Of a DNA stretch of 53,641 nucleotides, positions 34,393 through 42,972 are shown in pieces. Source of the stretch: an uncultured Acetatifactor sp. Its GTDB lineage: Bacteria; Bacillota; Clostridia; Lachnospirales; Lachnospiraceae. Made by a program: the position numbers and the translations under genes. The stretch's first letter is position 1, and every line of letters starts with the position of its first letter. The notes under the pieces were generated by a model. It made no database searches. It was not told the DNA's origin and saw nothing but the letters and a program-made list of their open reading frames with translations. The stretch is taken from contig CANQPH010000018.1 in NCBI GenBank assembly GCA_947625675.1, positions 1 to 53,641 on the forward strand, read 5' to 3'.

Positions 34393-34426
34393 TTGTTAAC
34401 CTCCTGTTGTGAAGAAGCATTCAATC

Positions 34427-34804
34427 TTAGTTCATGGTTGCCAGCAGAGCTCCGGCTTCAACAGGATCGCCAACGGCTACATCGATGCTCGCAATGGTTC
34501 CGTCCTGAGGAGCCACCACGGGGATCTCCATCTTCATGGCCTCCAGGATCACCACGGCGTCGCCGGCCTTCACGGCCTGGCCCACCTTGCCTTCCACCTT
34601 GAACACCTTGCCGGCGGCTCCGGCCTCGATCTTCACGCTTCCGGCGGCTGCAGGAGCAGCCTTGGGAGCTGCTGCGGGAGCTGCCTTCGGGGCGGCCTTG
34701 GGAGCTGCGGGAGCCTTGGCTGCCACGGGCGCTCCGGTGGATGCGCCTTCTTCTACTACCACGTCATATACGTTTCCATTCACAGTAATGGTATAATTTT
34801 TCAT
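34427..34804 (-). CDS. Biotin carboxyl carrier subunit (gamma) of the sodium-pumping decarboxylase
   Basis: A 125-residue carrier protein. A short N-terminal strand segment (MKNYTITVNGNVYDVVVE) is followed by an Ala/Pro-rich flexible linker with repeated APKAAP units (about 27-58) and a C-terminal biotinyl domain. The biotinylated lysine is in EAMKME. It delivers carboxybiotin from a carboxyltransferase to the OadB-type pump. The ATG at 34804 follows GGAGGAT; an earlier in-frame ATG (34819) is less well placed. It lies 16 bp behind oadG. Confidence 0.95.
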   Translation of the reverse strand: MKNYTITVNGNVYDVVVEEGASTGAPVAAKAPAAPKAAPKAAPAAAPKAAPAAAGSVKIEAGAAGKVFKVEGKVGQAVKAGDAVVILEAMKMEIPVVAPQDGTIASIDVAVGDPVEAGALLATMN

Positions 34805-34820
34805 TTTTTTATCCTCCAAT

Positions 34821-35612
34821 TTATCTTCTTCTATTTACTTTGCGAATACTTCTCACCACGAATCCGTCCGCAGACGCCGCACCCTCGCTGGCGGCGATGG
34901 CGGCTGCGATCACTGCCACAAGTTCCAGATCGTCGGCTTCCTCTGCGGCCTCTTCCACTGCAGGAGCTGCGGACGCCTGGACTGCAGGAGCCTCTTTCTT
35001 CTCTTCCTGAGGCTTCTTCGTAAACTTGGCCTGGATCACGGGGATCACCTTGAAGGCCGAGATCACGCCGGAGATCAGGATCAGCACGATGAACACCGTT
35101 CCCATGCCGATCAGGGTATTCAGGGCCGCCTTCTCCATCAGCTCTCCCATGGAGGAGCTGGGATTCAATGCGGCGGATTCCAGGTTCATGAACATGTCAT
35201 TGGAGAAAATGATCTCCGCTTCCGCATCCTTCTTTTCTCCGTCCACCTGCACCAGAACGATGATCTGGTTCCCGTCGATGGAGGCCGTCGCCTCTCCCAC
35301 GGAAAGGATGCTGCCGATCTCCTTGTAAGCGGACTCAAAGGAGGAAACCCCTTTGATCACGGCGTAGCCGTCCACGTTCATGTTGTAGCTGCTTCCGATC
35401 TGGTACTCCACCTCTTCCGCCGTATAGTCCGACAGGACCGCGGAACCGCCGCTCTGCACCAGACTCTCAAAGAAGGGAATGATCTGCTCCGCAGCCATCT
35501 GCTTCGCATAATCCACCTTCGTCTGTTCGTAATCCGTCAGAGTCGTTCCGCCGCAGGCCGACAATCCAAGGATGCAGGTGATCATACCTATTAAAGCCAA
35601 ACATTTCTTCAT
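34821..35612 (-). CDS. OadG-family small subunit fused to a lipoprotein-like domain
   Basis: A 263-residue protein. A lipoprotein signal (MKKCLALIGMITCILGLSAC, lipobox LSAC at about 17-20) is followed by an extracytoplasmic domain of about 130 residues of unknown type, a membrane helix (LIGMGTVFIVLILISGVISAF, about 165-185) and a cytoplasmic Ala/Pro/Glu-rich tail. The helix and tail match the OadG gamma-chain pattern (PF04277), which helps assemble the complex and may bind zinc in classic OAD. The form with a large outer domain is common in Lachnospiraceae. The ATG at 35612 follows AAAGGGTG; the frame is open to 35675. It is second in the operon. Confidence 0.85.
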   Translation of the reverse strand: MKKCLALIGMITCILGLSACGGTTLTDYEQTKVDYAKQMAAEQIIPFFESLVQSGGSAVLSDYTAEEVEYQIGSSYNMNVDGYAVIKGVSSFESAYKEIGSILSVGEATASIDGNQIIVLVQVDGEKKDAEAEIIFSNDMFMNLESAALNPSSSMGELMEKAALNTLIGMGTVFIVLILISGVISAFKVIPVIQAKFTKKPQEEKKEAPAVQASAAPAVEEAAEEADDLELVAVIAAAIAASEGAASADGFVVRSIRKVNRRR

Positions 35613-35628
35613 CTTCACATCACCCTTT

Positions 35629-37059
35629 CTAGACTGTACCATGCTTCTTGTCAGGACGGTCTTCACATTTCGCATACAGCATCTCGAAAGCGCCGATCAC
35701 GTATTTCCTGGTCTCCGCCGCCTCCACGATCTGATCCACGTACCCCCTCCTGGCTGCGCTGGCCGCACTGGTCTGCAGGGCCGCATATTCCGCCGCCTTC
35801 TCGTTTATCACGTCGGCTCCCTGGCCGTCATACATGATCTTGGCAGCCAGCTTGGCGTCCATGGTGCCGATCTCGGCATCCGGCCAGGCCATCACCAGGT
35901 CTGCGCCGATGGCCTTGGAATTCATGGCCACGTAAGCGGTGCCGTAAGCCTTGCCGACCACCACGTTCACCTTGGGCACGGTGGCATTCGCAAAAGCGTA
36001 GGTCAGCTTCGCAGCGGCTTTGGCGATCTCCTTCTCCGCACTCACGGTGGCTTCATAGCCCTTCACGTTGGTCAGTGTCAATACGGGAATGTTGAAGGCA
36101 TCGCAGAAGTTCACGAAATCCGCCGCCTTCTCGCATCCGGCCGCGGAAAGCACCGCATCCAGCTTCTCCGCCACGTTGCCTTCCTCGTCGAGGATCTCGC
36201 TTCTGTTGGCCACTGCGCCCACGGTGGCGCCGTTCAGCTTCAGGAAACCGGTCACCATGTTTTTCCCATAATCCTTCTTGAGTTCCAAGAAGCGGTTGTC
36301 GTCCGCCAGAATGGACAGGGCCACGGAAGTGTCGCCCGCACAGCCCGCCAGCTCCGGATTCACCCGGTTCAGGTCGTCCGCACATTCCTCATAGTCCCCT
36401 CCGTCCTCATTGTTGGCGGGAAGTAGGGAAACGAGCTCCCGGATCTGGGCCAGAATGCCGGCCTCGTCCGCCACTGCGTCCACGATGCCGCTCTCCTTGG
36501 CCTGGAAATCAGCCGAAGAGGTGTCGCACTTGGTGATCACGTTGCCGTCCAGGGCATTGGGCGCATTTACGAACAGGTGCGCCTTCTTCTCTTCCATAAA
36601 GGTAAAGTCCGTCATCGTCGGGAACAGGCCCAATCCGCCGCCGCAGCTGCCAAAGATGGCCGTGATCTGGGGGATCACGCCGGAAGCAAGGGTCTGCTTC
36701 ATGTAGATCTCGCCGAAAGCGTTCAGGGCGTCCGTGGCCTCCTGCAGCCGCAGGCCGGCGGAATCCACCAGTCCGATCACCGGTGCGCCCATCTTGATGG
36801 CCAGGTCGTACAGTCTGGTGATCTTCCTGGCGTGCATTTCGCCGATGGAGCCGTTCATCACGCCGGCGTCCTGGCTGTACACGTACACGAGATTGCCGTT
36901 GATCACTCCATAGCCGGTCACGCACCCGTCAGAAGGAAGCGCATCCGGCTTCATGTTGAAATCCGTGGCCCGTGCCGTCACAAGACCGCCGATTTCAACA
37001 AAACTGTTGTCGTCGAGCAAAGCTGTGATTCTTTGACTCGCTTTTGAAGTAGTACTCAT
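35629..37059 (-). CDS. Acyl-CoA carboxyltransferase subunit (methylmalonyl-CoA decarboxylase alpha/PccB-like)
   Basis: A 476-residue carboxyl transferase (PF01039) of the crotonase-like two-domain fold: GVINGNLVYVYSQDAGVMNGSIG in the first half, IFGSCGGGLGLFPTMTDF as the acyl-CoA oxyanion site, and VVVGKAYGTAYVAMNSK in the second half. In this family the substrate may be methylmalonyl-CoA, propionyl-CoA, malonyl-CoA or glutaconyl-CoA. The adjacent Na+ pump and biotin carrier suggest a decarboxylase rather than an ATP-driven carboxylase; no biotin carboxylase is present. The ATG at 37059 follows GGAGGG; the frame is open to 37191. It is the first gene of the operon. Confidence 0.9.
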   Translation of the reverse strand: MSTTSKASQRITALLDDNSFVEIGGLVTARATDFNMKPDALPSDGCVTGYGVINGNLVYVYSQDAGVMNGSIGEMHARKITRLYDLAIKMGAPVIGLVDSAGLRLQEATDALNAFGEIYMKQTLASGVIPQITAIFGSCGGGLGLFPTMTDFTFMEEKKAHLFVNAPNALDGNVITKCDTSSADFQAKESGIVDAVADEAGILAQIRELVSLLPANNEDGGDYEECADDLNRVNPELAGCAGDTSVALSILADDNRFLELKKDYGKNMVTGFLKLNGATVGAVANRSEILDEEGNVAEKLDAVLSAAGCEKAADFVNFCDAFNIPVLTLTNVKGYEATVSAEKEIAKAAAKLTYAFANATVPKVNVVVGKAYGTAYVAMNSKAIGADLVMAWPDAEIGTMDAKLAAKIMYDGQGADVINEKAAEYAALQTSAASAARRGYVDQIVEAAETRKYVIGAFEMLYAKCEDRPDKKHGTV

Positions 37060-37163
37060 GTTTTCAGCCCTCCATATATAATAAATGAATAAAATCATTG
37101 ATCCAGGGCAGATATCCTTGGTGAAAAAAGGCAAACCAACTGCCCCCATGATAATTCCACCAT

Positions 37164-37191
37164 AGTATAACACAAAAAATTCCACTCGCAA
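37164..37191 (-). promoter_or_regulatory. Promoter of the sodium-pumping decarboxylase operon
   Basis: Minus strand: -35 TTGCGA (37186-37191), 16-bp spacer, -10 TATACT (37164-37169), giving a leader of about 100 bases. The 316-bp gap 37060-37375, between this operon and the divergent PHP gene, otherwise holds AT-rich sequence and a weak GGGC/GCCC hairpin with a T-run (37231-37260). No gene was seen in it. Confidence 0.55.
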
Positions 37192-37375
37192 AGTATGAAT
37201 TGCAAAATTTTCAAAATATTAACAACTTTTAGAAAAAGTCTGGGCAAAGCGGCCCTTTTTTGGTAAGATGTACACAAACCCGGATTTTCGGGGATCAAAA
37301 ATTTCGCCTTGACGTCCCGACCTGACCAGGTGGAAAAATTTTTATAATTATTAATTTTCAGAAAGGATGACCGAC

Positions 37376-38194
37376 ATGCCGATCACTGCGGACTTTCATC
37401 TGCATTCTTCTTTTTCCGGAGACAGCGACGCTCCCATGGAACGCCAGATCCAAAGGGGGATCGACCTGGGCCTCTCCCAAATGTGCTTTACGGAGCACAA
37501 TGATTTCGATTTTCCGCCCACTCCCCAGGAACCGGAAGGCTTTTTCCTCACCGATACGGAAGGCTACCGCCGGGAATTCCTGCGGTGCCGGGCAAAATAC
37601 GAAGGGAAGATCAAACTGCTGTGGGGCATCGAGCTGGGACTGCAGCCCCAGCTGGCGGAAAAGAACCGGGAATACGTCCGAAAATACGGTTTCGATTTCG
37701 TCATCGGCTCTTCTCATCTCTGCCACGGCAGGGACCCTTACTATCCTGATTTTTTCCAGGACCGCAGCGAGGAAGAGGCTTATGGAGAATATTTTCTCTC
37801 CATCCTAGAAAATATCCGCTGCTTCTCGGAATTCGACGTGTACGGGCACCTGGATTACGTGGTGCGGTACGGCCCGGGCAGGGACGGGAATTATTCTTAT
37901 GAAAAATATGGGGATATCTTCGATCAAATATTGACTTGTCTGGTCGATGCCGGGAAGGGCATCGAAGTGAACACCGGCGGACTGGCCGCAGGTCTGAAGG
38001 AACCCCATCCCTGCAGCGCTGTCTTACGGCGCTACCGGGAATTGGGCGGAGAAATCCTCACCGTGGGCTCCGACGCCCACGAACCCGGACAGGTGGCCCG
38101 GGAATTCCAGCGGGCGGAGCAGATCCTGCAGGACTGCGGCTTCCGGTATTACACGGTCTTTGAACAGCGAAAGCCAAAATTTTTGAAGCTGTAG
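37376..38194 (+). CDS. PHP-domain phosphatase, HisJ-type histidinol-phosphatase family
   Basis: A 272-residue cytosolic metal-dependent phosphoesterase. Motifs in order: DFHLHSSFSGD, FTEHNDFD, WGIELGLQPQ, IGSSHLCHG, VYGHLDYV, and GSDAHEPGQVA, which together give the trinuclear metal site of PHP enzymes. It resembles HisJ histidinol-phosphatases, but no histidine genes are nearby and other phosphoesters are possible. The first ATG (37367) directly abuts the AAAGG site; the ATG at 37376 has the right spacing and is preferred. It is a single gene, convergent with mnmA; only a weak hairpin (38254-38271) lies between them. Confidence 0.88.
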   Translation: MPITADFHLHSSFSGDSDAPMERQIQRGIDLGLSQMCFTEHNDFDFPPTPQEPEGFFLTDTEGYRREFLRCRAKYEGKIKLLWGIELGLQPQLAEKNREYVRKYGFDFVIGSSHLCHGRDPYYPDFFQDRSEEEAYGEYFLSILENIRCFSEFDVYGHLDYVVRYGPGRDGNYSYEKYGDIFDQILTCLVDAGKGIEVNTGGLAAGLKEPHPCSAVLRRYRELGGEILTVGSDAHEPGQVAREFQRAEQILQDCGFRYYTVFEQRKPKFLKL

Positions 38195-38290
38195 CGTTCC
38201 AGAAACCGGTCGGACTGTGCTATTGTCAGCGATTCAAAGAAGCGAAGAATGATCAGGGTTCCTTACCCCTGTATTGACTGGCTAAGACAA

Positions 38291-39376
38291 TCAAGTCTCT
38301 CCCAGGATCGTGCCGCCTCCCAGCACATCTTCTCCGTCATAGAACACCATGGCCTGGCCCGGGGCCGCCGCCCGCACCGGTTTTTCAAAGGTACAGACCA
38401 CGCTTCCGTCCCCAAGCTGTTCTATGGTTCCATATTCCCCGGGATGATTGTAACGGATCTTGGCCAGCACTCTTCTGGGTTCCGGCAGCCCTTCCGCAGC
38501 CATCCAGTTCACCTGACCGCAGCGGACCTCGGAAGTCAAAAGCTCCTGATTTTCTCCCAGGACCACTTCGTCCGTCTCGGGACAGATCCGGGTCACGAAG
38601 ATGCGATGGCCCATTGGGAGCTCCAGGCCCCTTCTCTGGCCCACGGTATAATGGGTGATGCCCTTGTGCCGTCCTAGCACCTCTCCTTTGGCATTGACGA
38701 AATTTCCTGGCCCAGGCACCCTCTCTCCCGCCGTCCGTTCCAGGAAGGCAGCATAATCGTGATCGGGAATGAAGCAGATCTCCTGGCTGTCCGGCTTATG
38801 GGCCACGGGCAGGCCCAGCTCCTCCGCCATTTGACGAATCTCTTCCTTATTATAATCCCCCACGGGCATCAGGGTATGAGCCAGCTGGAACTGGGTCAAG
38901 TTATACAAGGCATAAGTCTGATCTTTCTGGGCCGTGACAGAATTGCGGATGGCGAATCGGCCGTTTGGCAGCCTATGGATCCGGGCATAGTGGCCGGTGG
39001 CGATAAAATCCGCCCCGATTTCCAGGCTCCGCTTCAGCAGCGCCTCCCATTTCACATAGCGATTGCAAGCGATGCAGGGGTTGGGGGTTCTGCCCCGCAA
39101 ATATTCTTCCGTAAAATAATCCATGACATGACGTTTGAATTCCTCTTTGAAATTCATGACGTAATAAGGGATCTCCAGGGCCTGGGCCACCCTCCTGGCG
39201 TCCTCCACGGCGCTCAAGCCGCAGCAGCCTCCGTTTTCCTCCCTGACGCCTTCCTCTTCGTCCTGCCAGATCTGCATGGTGACGCCGATCACTTCATATC
39301 CCTGTTTTTTCAATAAATAAGCGGCCACGGAGGAATCCACTCCCCCGGACATGCCCGCCACCACTTTTTGACCCAA
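38291..39376 (-). CDS. mnmA: tRNA-specific 2-thiouridylase
   Basis: Thiolates U34 of tRNA-Lys, -Glu and -Gln. The 361-residue enzyme has the PP-loop GMSGGVDSSVAAYLL at the N-terminus, the catalytic cysteine in NPCIACNRYVKW and the partner cysteine in DSQEICFIPDHDY. C-terminal beta domains with GQRRGLELPMG follow. The frame is open to an ATG at 39406, but GGAGG nine bases before a TTG at 39376 gives exactly the usual MnmA start, while the ATG has no ribosome site and would add repeat-derived residues. Sulfur normally comes from IscS, which is encoded 6 kb away at 45267. Confidence 0.94.
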   Translation of the reverse strand: MGQKVVAGMSGGVDSSVAAYLLKKQGYEVIGVTMQIWQDEEEGVREENGGCCGLSAVEDARRVAQALEIPYYVMNFKEEFKRHVMDYFTEEYLRGRTPNPCIACNRYVKWEALLKRSLEIGADFIATGHYARIHRLPNGRFAIRNSVTAQKDQTYALYNLTQFQLAHTLMPVGDYNKEEIRQMAEELGLPVAHKPDSQEICFIPDHDYAAFLERTAGERVPGPGNFVNAKGEVLGRHKGITHYTVGQRRGLELPMGHRIFVTRICPETDEVVLGENQELLTSEVRCGQVNWMAAEGLPEPRRVLAKIRYNHPGEYGTIEQLGDGSVVCTFEKPVRAAAPGQAMVFYDGEDVLGGGTILGET

Positions 39377-39403
39377 TCTGCCGCACCTCCGTTCCCAAGG
39401 ACT

Positions 39404-39540
39404 CATTGCCGACTTCCGTTTCCGTTGGCTTCTATTCCATCGGCTTCCGTTCCCATCCCATTGGCTTCCGTTCCTATCGGCTTATACCCACATTGGCTTC
39501 CATTTCCATTGGCTTCTTTCTCATTATATCCGCCGGAGAC
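39404..39540. repeat. Degenerate tandem repeats between the BceB-like gene and mnmA
   Basis: On the plus strand a unit near TTGGCTTCCGTTCC recurs about seven times with drift (for example CGGCTTCCGTTCC, TTGGCTTCTATTCC, TTGGCTTCCATTTCC). It fills the whole gap between the stop of the ABC permease gene and the start of mnmA. No gene is present. Confidence 0.8.
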
Positions 39541-41835
39541 TTACGTGTCAATGCGCATCCGGCTCACAATATGATAGTAGGTTCGGGCCGTCCGGCGATA
39601 GAAAAAGGCATAGATGACGGCGAATACCCCGCAGACCGCCGCCGCACTTCCGTAGACCAGTTCCGGGGCGAAGAAATTGATGGCGCCCATCAGTTTGTCC
39701 ACCAGACGGATGCCCACCGCCGTATGGAGGCAGGCCGCCGCCAACGGCAGGAAAAATACCAACCAGACCTGCTTGCGGATCGTGCGGCGCACCTCCTCGT
39801 CGCTCATGCCCACGTTCTGCATCACTTCAAAATTCTTCTGATCCTCGAAGCCCTCCGTGATCTGTTTATAGTACATGGTGACCAACAGGCACATCAAAAA
39901 AATCAGGCCGAAAAAGACGCCGATGAACAAAAGGCCTCCGTACATGCTTTCTATGTCCTTCACCTCCCCTTCGAAGCTGACACAGGAGGCGAAGCCGGGC
40001 AGGCCGGAAGAGAGACGTTGCAGGCCGGCGAAGAAAGCCGTTTCCCGGGATTCCAGCTCTCCTCCGGAGAAGACTTCCGCTTCCAGCAGGCCCGCTTCCG
40101 AAGTCCCAGTTTCCAGCAGATCGTTTTCCGGTACCCTGGCTTCTGCCGGGCTCGCTTCCTCTTCCGGCACTCCCGTTTCCGGCAGACCCTCTCCCGACAG
40201 GCCTCCTTCCGGCAGACTAGTTTCCGTCAGACCTGTTTCCGTCGGGCCGCCCAGATTCAACTCCGCCCGATAGACTGCGGCCGTCCCGGCATCCACGCCG
40301 AATCCGGCAGCGGCTGCCCTCACCTGTTCCGGGGAAGAGAAGATCAGAGCACAGTCGCCCCCTCCGAAGGTATTTCCCTTCGCCTTGGGAAACAGGCTGC
40401 ATTCCGAAAGCTCTCCCCGCACTCTATAAGAAGTGCCGTTTAAAACGATCCGGTCCTTGCCGTAATCCGGGCCGGAAGTATAAATGAGAACCTGATCCTC
40501 CGCCAACTCGAGAGGAAGGTTTTGACTCTCCGACAGTTCGGAAGAAAAGTTTTGGCTCTCCGGCAGTTCGGGAGAAAGGTTTTGACCCTCCTGCAATTCA
40601 GAAGGAAGATTTTGACCCTCCCACAGCCTCTGAAATTCCTCGTAATCCAGAAGATACAGGGTGTATGGCCTGTCTGCGGCATTTTCCCCACCTCCGGCCG
40701 CAAATCCATCCTCTTTTGCAATGCCTGTGCAGCGAACGGAACGGTAGCCTTGATACTCCTTGATCTCCACTCCCACTTCTTTCGCCAGCTTGAATACCCC
40801 CTCCTGCAAGGCGCTTTCTTCCGCTTCCCCGAAGCCCGCATTTTCCAGGAATTCCAGCCGATACCTATAGGGAAACCGGAATTGTTTGATTCGGGGGATC
40901 CCCAGGTACAGCGCCGCCGTGCAGGTCACGGTGATGATGACCATGGTGGAGAAAATGCAGATGTTCACCAGGCCCACCCCGTTCCGTTTCATCCGGTACA
41001 GCATCCCGGACACGGTGATGAAATGCCGGGGCTGATAATAGAAGCCCTTCTTTTTCTTCAGACAGCGAAGCACTGCGATGCTTCCGGAAGTGATCAGGAA
41101 ATAAGAGCCCGCCACCACCAGCAGAACCGCCAGGAAAAAATGGTCAAAAATCTGATTGTCCATTTGGGAAACCAGGGCGTACCGATACCCCATCCCCAGG
41201 GTCAAAACTCCCAGAAGGCTCCACAGGAAAAGCCCCCGGGGCTCCTTCTCCCCCTTCCTTGCGCCGGACAAAAGCTCCGCCGGATTGGCCTTCCCCACCT
41301 GAGCCAGATTGATGCCCAGGTTGATCAGCGTCACCACCCCGAAGAAGACAACGGCTTCCGCTGCGGACACCGGGTTGGGATGGAGACTGACCGATACCGG
41401 CAACCCCGCCATATTTAGCAGGATCAGAAGCAAAAGCCTGGAAAACAACAGCCCCAGCCCGATGGCCGCAAGGAGAACCGCACCGAAAGTCAGCAGGCTC
41501 TCGTAAACCATCAGGACGGCGACATGCTTTTTTTCCATGCCCAGGACGCTGTACAGCCCCAGTTCCCGCTTCCGCCGCCGGATCAGGAAGCTGTTGGTGT
41601 AGATGAAAAAAGGAATCATGATAAAACACAGCAGAACCTGACCCACCGTCAGAAGCATGGTGGCATAGGCCGCCCGGGGGAGGGTTTCCACAATGTCGCT
41701 GTTCAAGATCAGGCTGAACACGAAGAAGGCCATCATGGAAAACGTGCAGATTCCCAGATAGGGCAGATAAATTCTTCTGTTTTTGCCAAAAGAGGCGAAG
41801 GCCAGACGAAGCAGCACTCCTTTTCTTCCCTTCAT
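39541..41835 (-). CDS. BceB-type ABC transporter permease with expanded extracellular repeats
   Basis: A 764-residue permease of the FtsX/BceB type: helices near the N-terminus, a characteristic large extracellular domain in the middle (about 330-640), and three C-terminal helices (GLLFIGVFFGLIFLMCLL, then VFFLPLAAACLHTAVGI and AAAVCGVFAVIYAFFY). Such permeases pair with an ATPase for peptide-antibiotic sensing and resistance. It is about 100 residues longer than I expect. The excess lies in two repeat tracts in the outer domain: four 10-residue units like ESQNLSPELP, and a run of LPETG/LLEAE-like units. It overlaps bceA by four bases (ATGA). Confidence 0.85.
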   Translation of the reverse strand: MKGRKGVLLRLAFASFGKNRRIYLPYLGICTFSMMAFFVFSLILNSDIVETLPRAAYATMLLTVGQVLLCFIMIPFFIYTNSFLIRRRKRELGLYSVLGMEKKHVAVLMVYESLLTFGAVLLAAIGLGLLFSRLLLLILLNMAGLPVSVSLHPNPVSAAEAVVFFGVVTLINLGINLAQVGKANPAELLSGARKGEKEPRGLFLWSLLGVLTLGMGYRYALVSQMDNQIFDHFFLAVLLVVAGSYFLITSGSIAVLRCLKKKKGFYYQPRHFITVSGMLYRMKRNGVGLVNICIFSTMVIITVTCTAALYLGIPRIKQFRFPYRYRLEFLENAGFGEAEESALQEGVFKLAKEVGVEIKEYQGYRSVRCTGIAKEDGFAAGGGENAADRPYTLYLLDYEEFQRLWEGQNLPSELQEGQNLSPELPESQNFSSELSESQNLPLELAEDQVLIYTSGPDYGKDRIVLNGTSYRVRGELSECSLFPKAKGNTFGGGDCALIFSSPEQVRAAAAGFGVDAGTAAVYRAELNLGGPTETGLTETSLPEGGLSGEGLPETGVPEEEASPAEARVPENDLLETGTSEAGLLEAEVFSGGELESRETAFFAGLQRLSSGLPGFASCVSFEGEVKDIESMYGGLLFIGVFFGLIFLMCLLVTMYYKQITEGFEDQKNFEVMQNVGMSDEEVRRTIRKQVWLVFFLPLAAACLHTAVGIRLVDKLMGAINFFAPELVYGSAAAVCGVFAVIYAFFYRRTARTYYHIVSRMRIDT
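40499..40624 (-). repeat. Four in-frame 30-bp repeats in the BceB-like permease
   Basis: On the coding strand the units translate as EGQNLPSELQ, EGQNLSPELP, ESQNFSSELS and ESQNLPLELA, followed by EDQ. They are ten codons each, so gain or loss keeps the reading frame. They lie in the large extracellular domain. Confidence 0.88.
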
Positions 41836-42818
41836 TCCGACCACCTCCCTGTCTGCGCCCCATTAGCAGCCCCTTCCACCAGGCTCACATTCGATGCCCT
41901 TTTTTCCACCTGGCTCCCATTTGCTGCGGCTCTTTCCTGCAGCCGCCCATGCACTGCGGTATTTCCCATTGAGCTTCCACTTGCTGTGGTTCCTCCAACC
42001 TGCCTCCCATCCATCGCTCTTTCCCTCAGCATTCCGCCCGTCATGGGCATGCCCGCCGTCCCGCTCTTCCCGCTCTGCAGCACGGTCAGGGAATCCGTGA
42101 TCGCCTTGTACATTTCCTCCCGGCTTCGCTCCCCTCGGTAGATCTGGTGGAAAAGGATCCCGTCCTTGAGGAACAGCACTCGCCCCGCATGGCTGGCGGC
42201 CTGGATGCTGTGGGTCACCATCAGGATGGTCTGGCCGGATTCGTTCACCTGGGAAAACAGGGACAAAAGCCTGTCGCTGGCAGCGGAATCCAGGGCCCCC
42301 GTGGGTTCGTCCGCCAACAGGAGTTTGGGATCGGTGATCAGGGCCCTGGCTGCCGCCGCCCTTTGCTTCTCCCCGCCGGACACCTCATAGGGATATTTTT
42401 CCAGCAAATCCTCGATTCCCAGCAATGGAGCCAGGGGACGAAGCTTTGCTTCCATGAACTCATACTTCCGCCCCGCCAGCACCAGGGGCAGGAAAATATT
42501 ATCCTTCAGGGACAAGGTATCCAGGAGATTGAAATCCTGGAAGACGAAGCCCAGGCAGTCCCGCCGGAAAGCGCAGAGCTCCCTGTCCGGGACCTCGTTC
42601 AGCTGCTTTCCCTCCAGGATCACCCTCCCGCCGGTGGGCCTGTCCAGAGAGGCCAGGATATTCAGCAAGGTGGTCTTGCCGGATCCGGATTCCCCCATGA
42701 TCGCCACGTACTCTCCCTTTTCCACGGAAAAATTCACATTTTTCAAGGCTTCCACCTTGACGCCGCCGAACCGGGCGGTATAAGTCTTTTTGACATTCTG
42801 CACTTCCAATAAGGACAT
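41832..42818 (-). CDS. BceA-type ABC transporter ATP-binding protein with a repeat tail
   Basis: The ATPase partner of the BceB-like permease. Residues 1 to about 248 are a complete ATPase: Walker A GESGSGKTT, Q-loop FVFQDFNLLD, signature VSGGEKQR, Walker B LLLADEPTGALD and H-loop VTHS. About 80 more residues follow, a low-complexity tail (TGGMLRERAMDGRQ, HGRLQERAAANGSQ) made of degenerate units not expected in this family. AAGGAGGAAG precedes the ATG. A 154-bp gap separates it from the upstream kinase gene, where a BceR-type response element may lie; I could not identify one. Confidence 0.92.
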   Translation of the reverse strand: MSLLEVQNVKKTYTARFGGVKVEALKNVNFSVEKGEYVAIMGESGSGKTTLLNILASLDRPTGGRVILEGKQLNEVPDRELCAFRRDCLGFVFQDFNLLDTLSLKDNIFLPLVLAGRKYEFMEAKLRPLAPLLGIEDLLEKYPYEVSGGEKQRAAAARALITDPKLLLADEPTGALDSAASDRLLSLFSQVNESGQTILMVTHSIQAASHAGRVLFLKDGILFHQIYRGERSREEMYKAITDSLTVLQSGKSGTAGMPMTGGMLRERAMDGRQVGGTTASGSSMGNTAVHGRLQERAAANGSQVEKRASNVSLVEGAANGAQTGRWSE

Positions 42819-42972
42819 GCTCGCTTCCTCCTTTTTTCCGGCCCTGCCGCCAGCGGTTTCTGCACCTGCACCCAGCCGACAACTTCTTTGCAGCCCACCT
42901 GCGTCTCCGGCAGGATCTCACTTCCATGATTCCAGTATAAAAAAGGGGGAAACGCAATGCCATAGATTCCCA

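Noticed and set aside
37095..37298. A 67-codon minus-strand frame upstream of the decarboxylase operon
   Set aside because: It covers the predicted promoter and has no ribosome site or similarity to anything recognised.
39377..39406. ATG start of mnmA at 39406
   Set aside because: It lacks a ribosome site and would add ten residues not typical of MnmA; the TTG at 39376 has a well-placed GGAGG.
42819..42972. Promoter and BceR operator upstream of the BceA-like gene
   Set aside because: A TATACT hexamer is present, but no -35 at proper spacing and no clear inverted repeat could be found.
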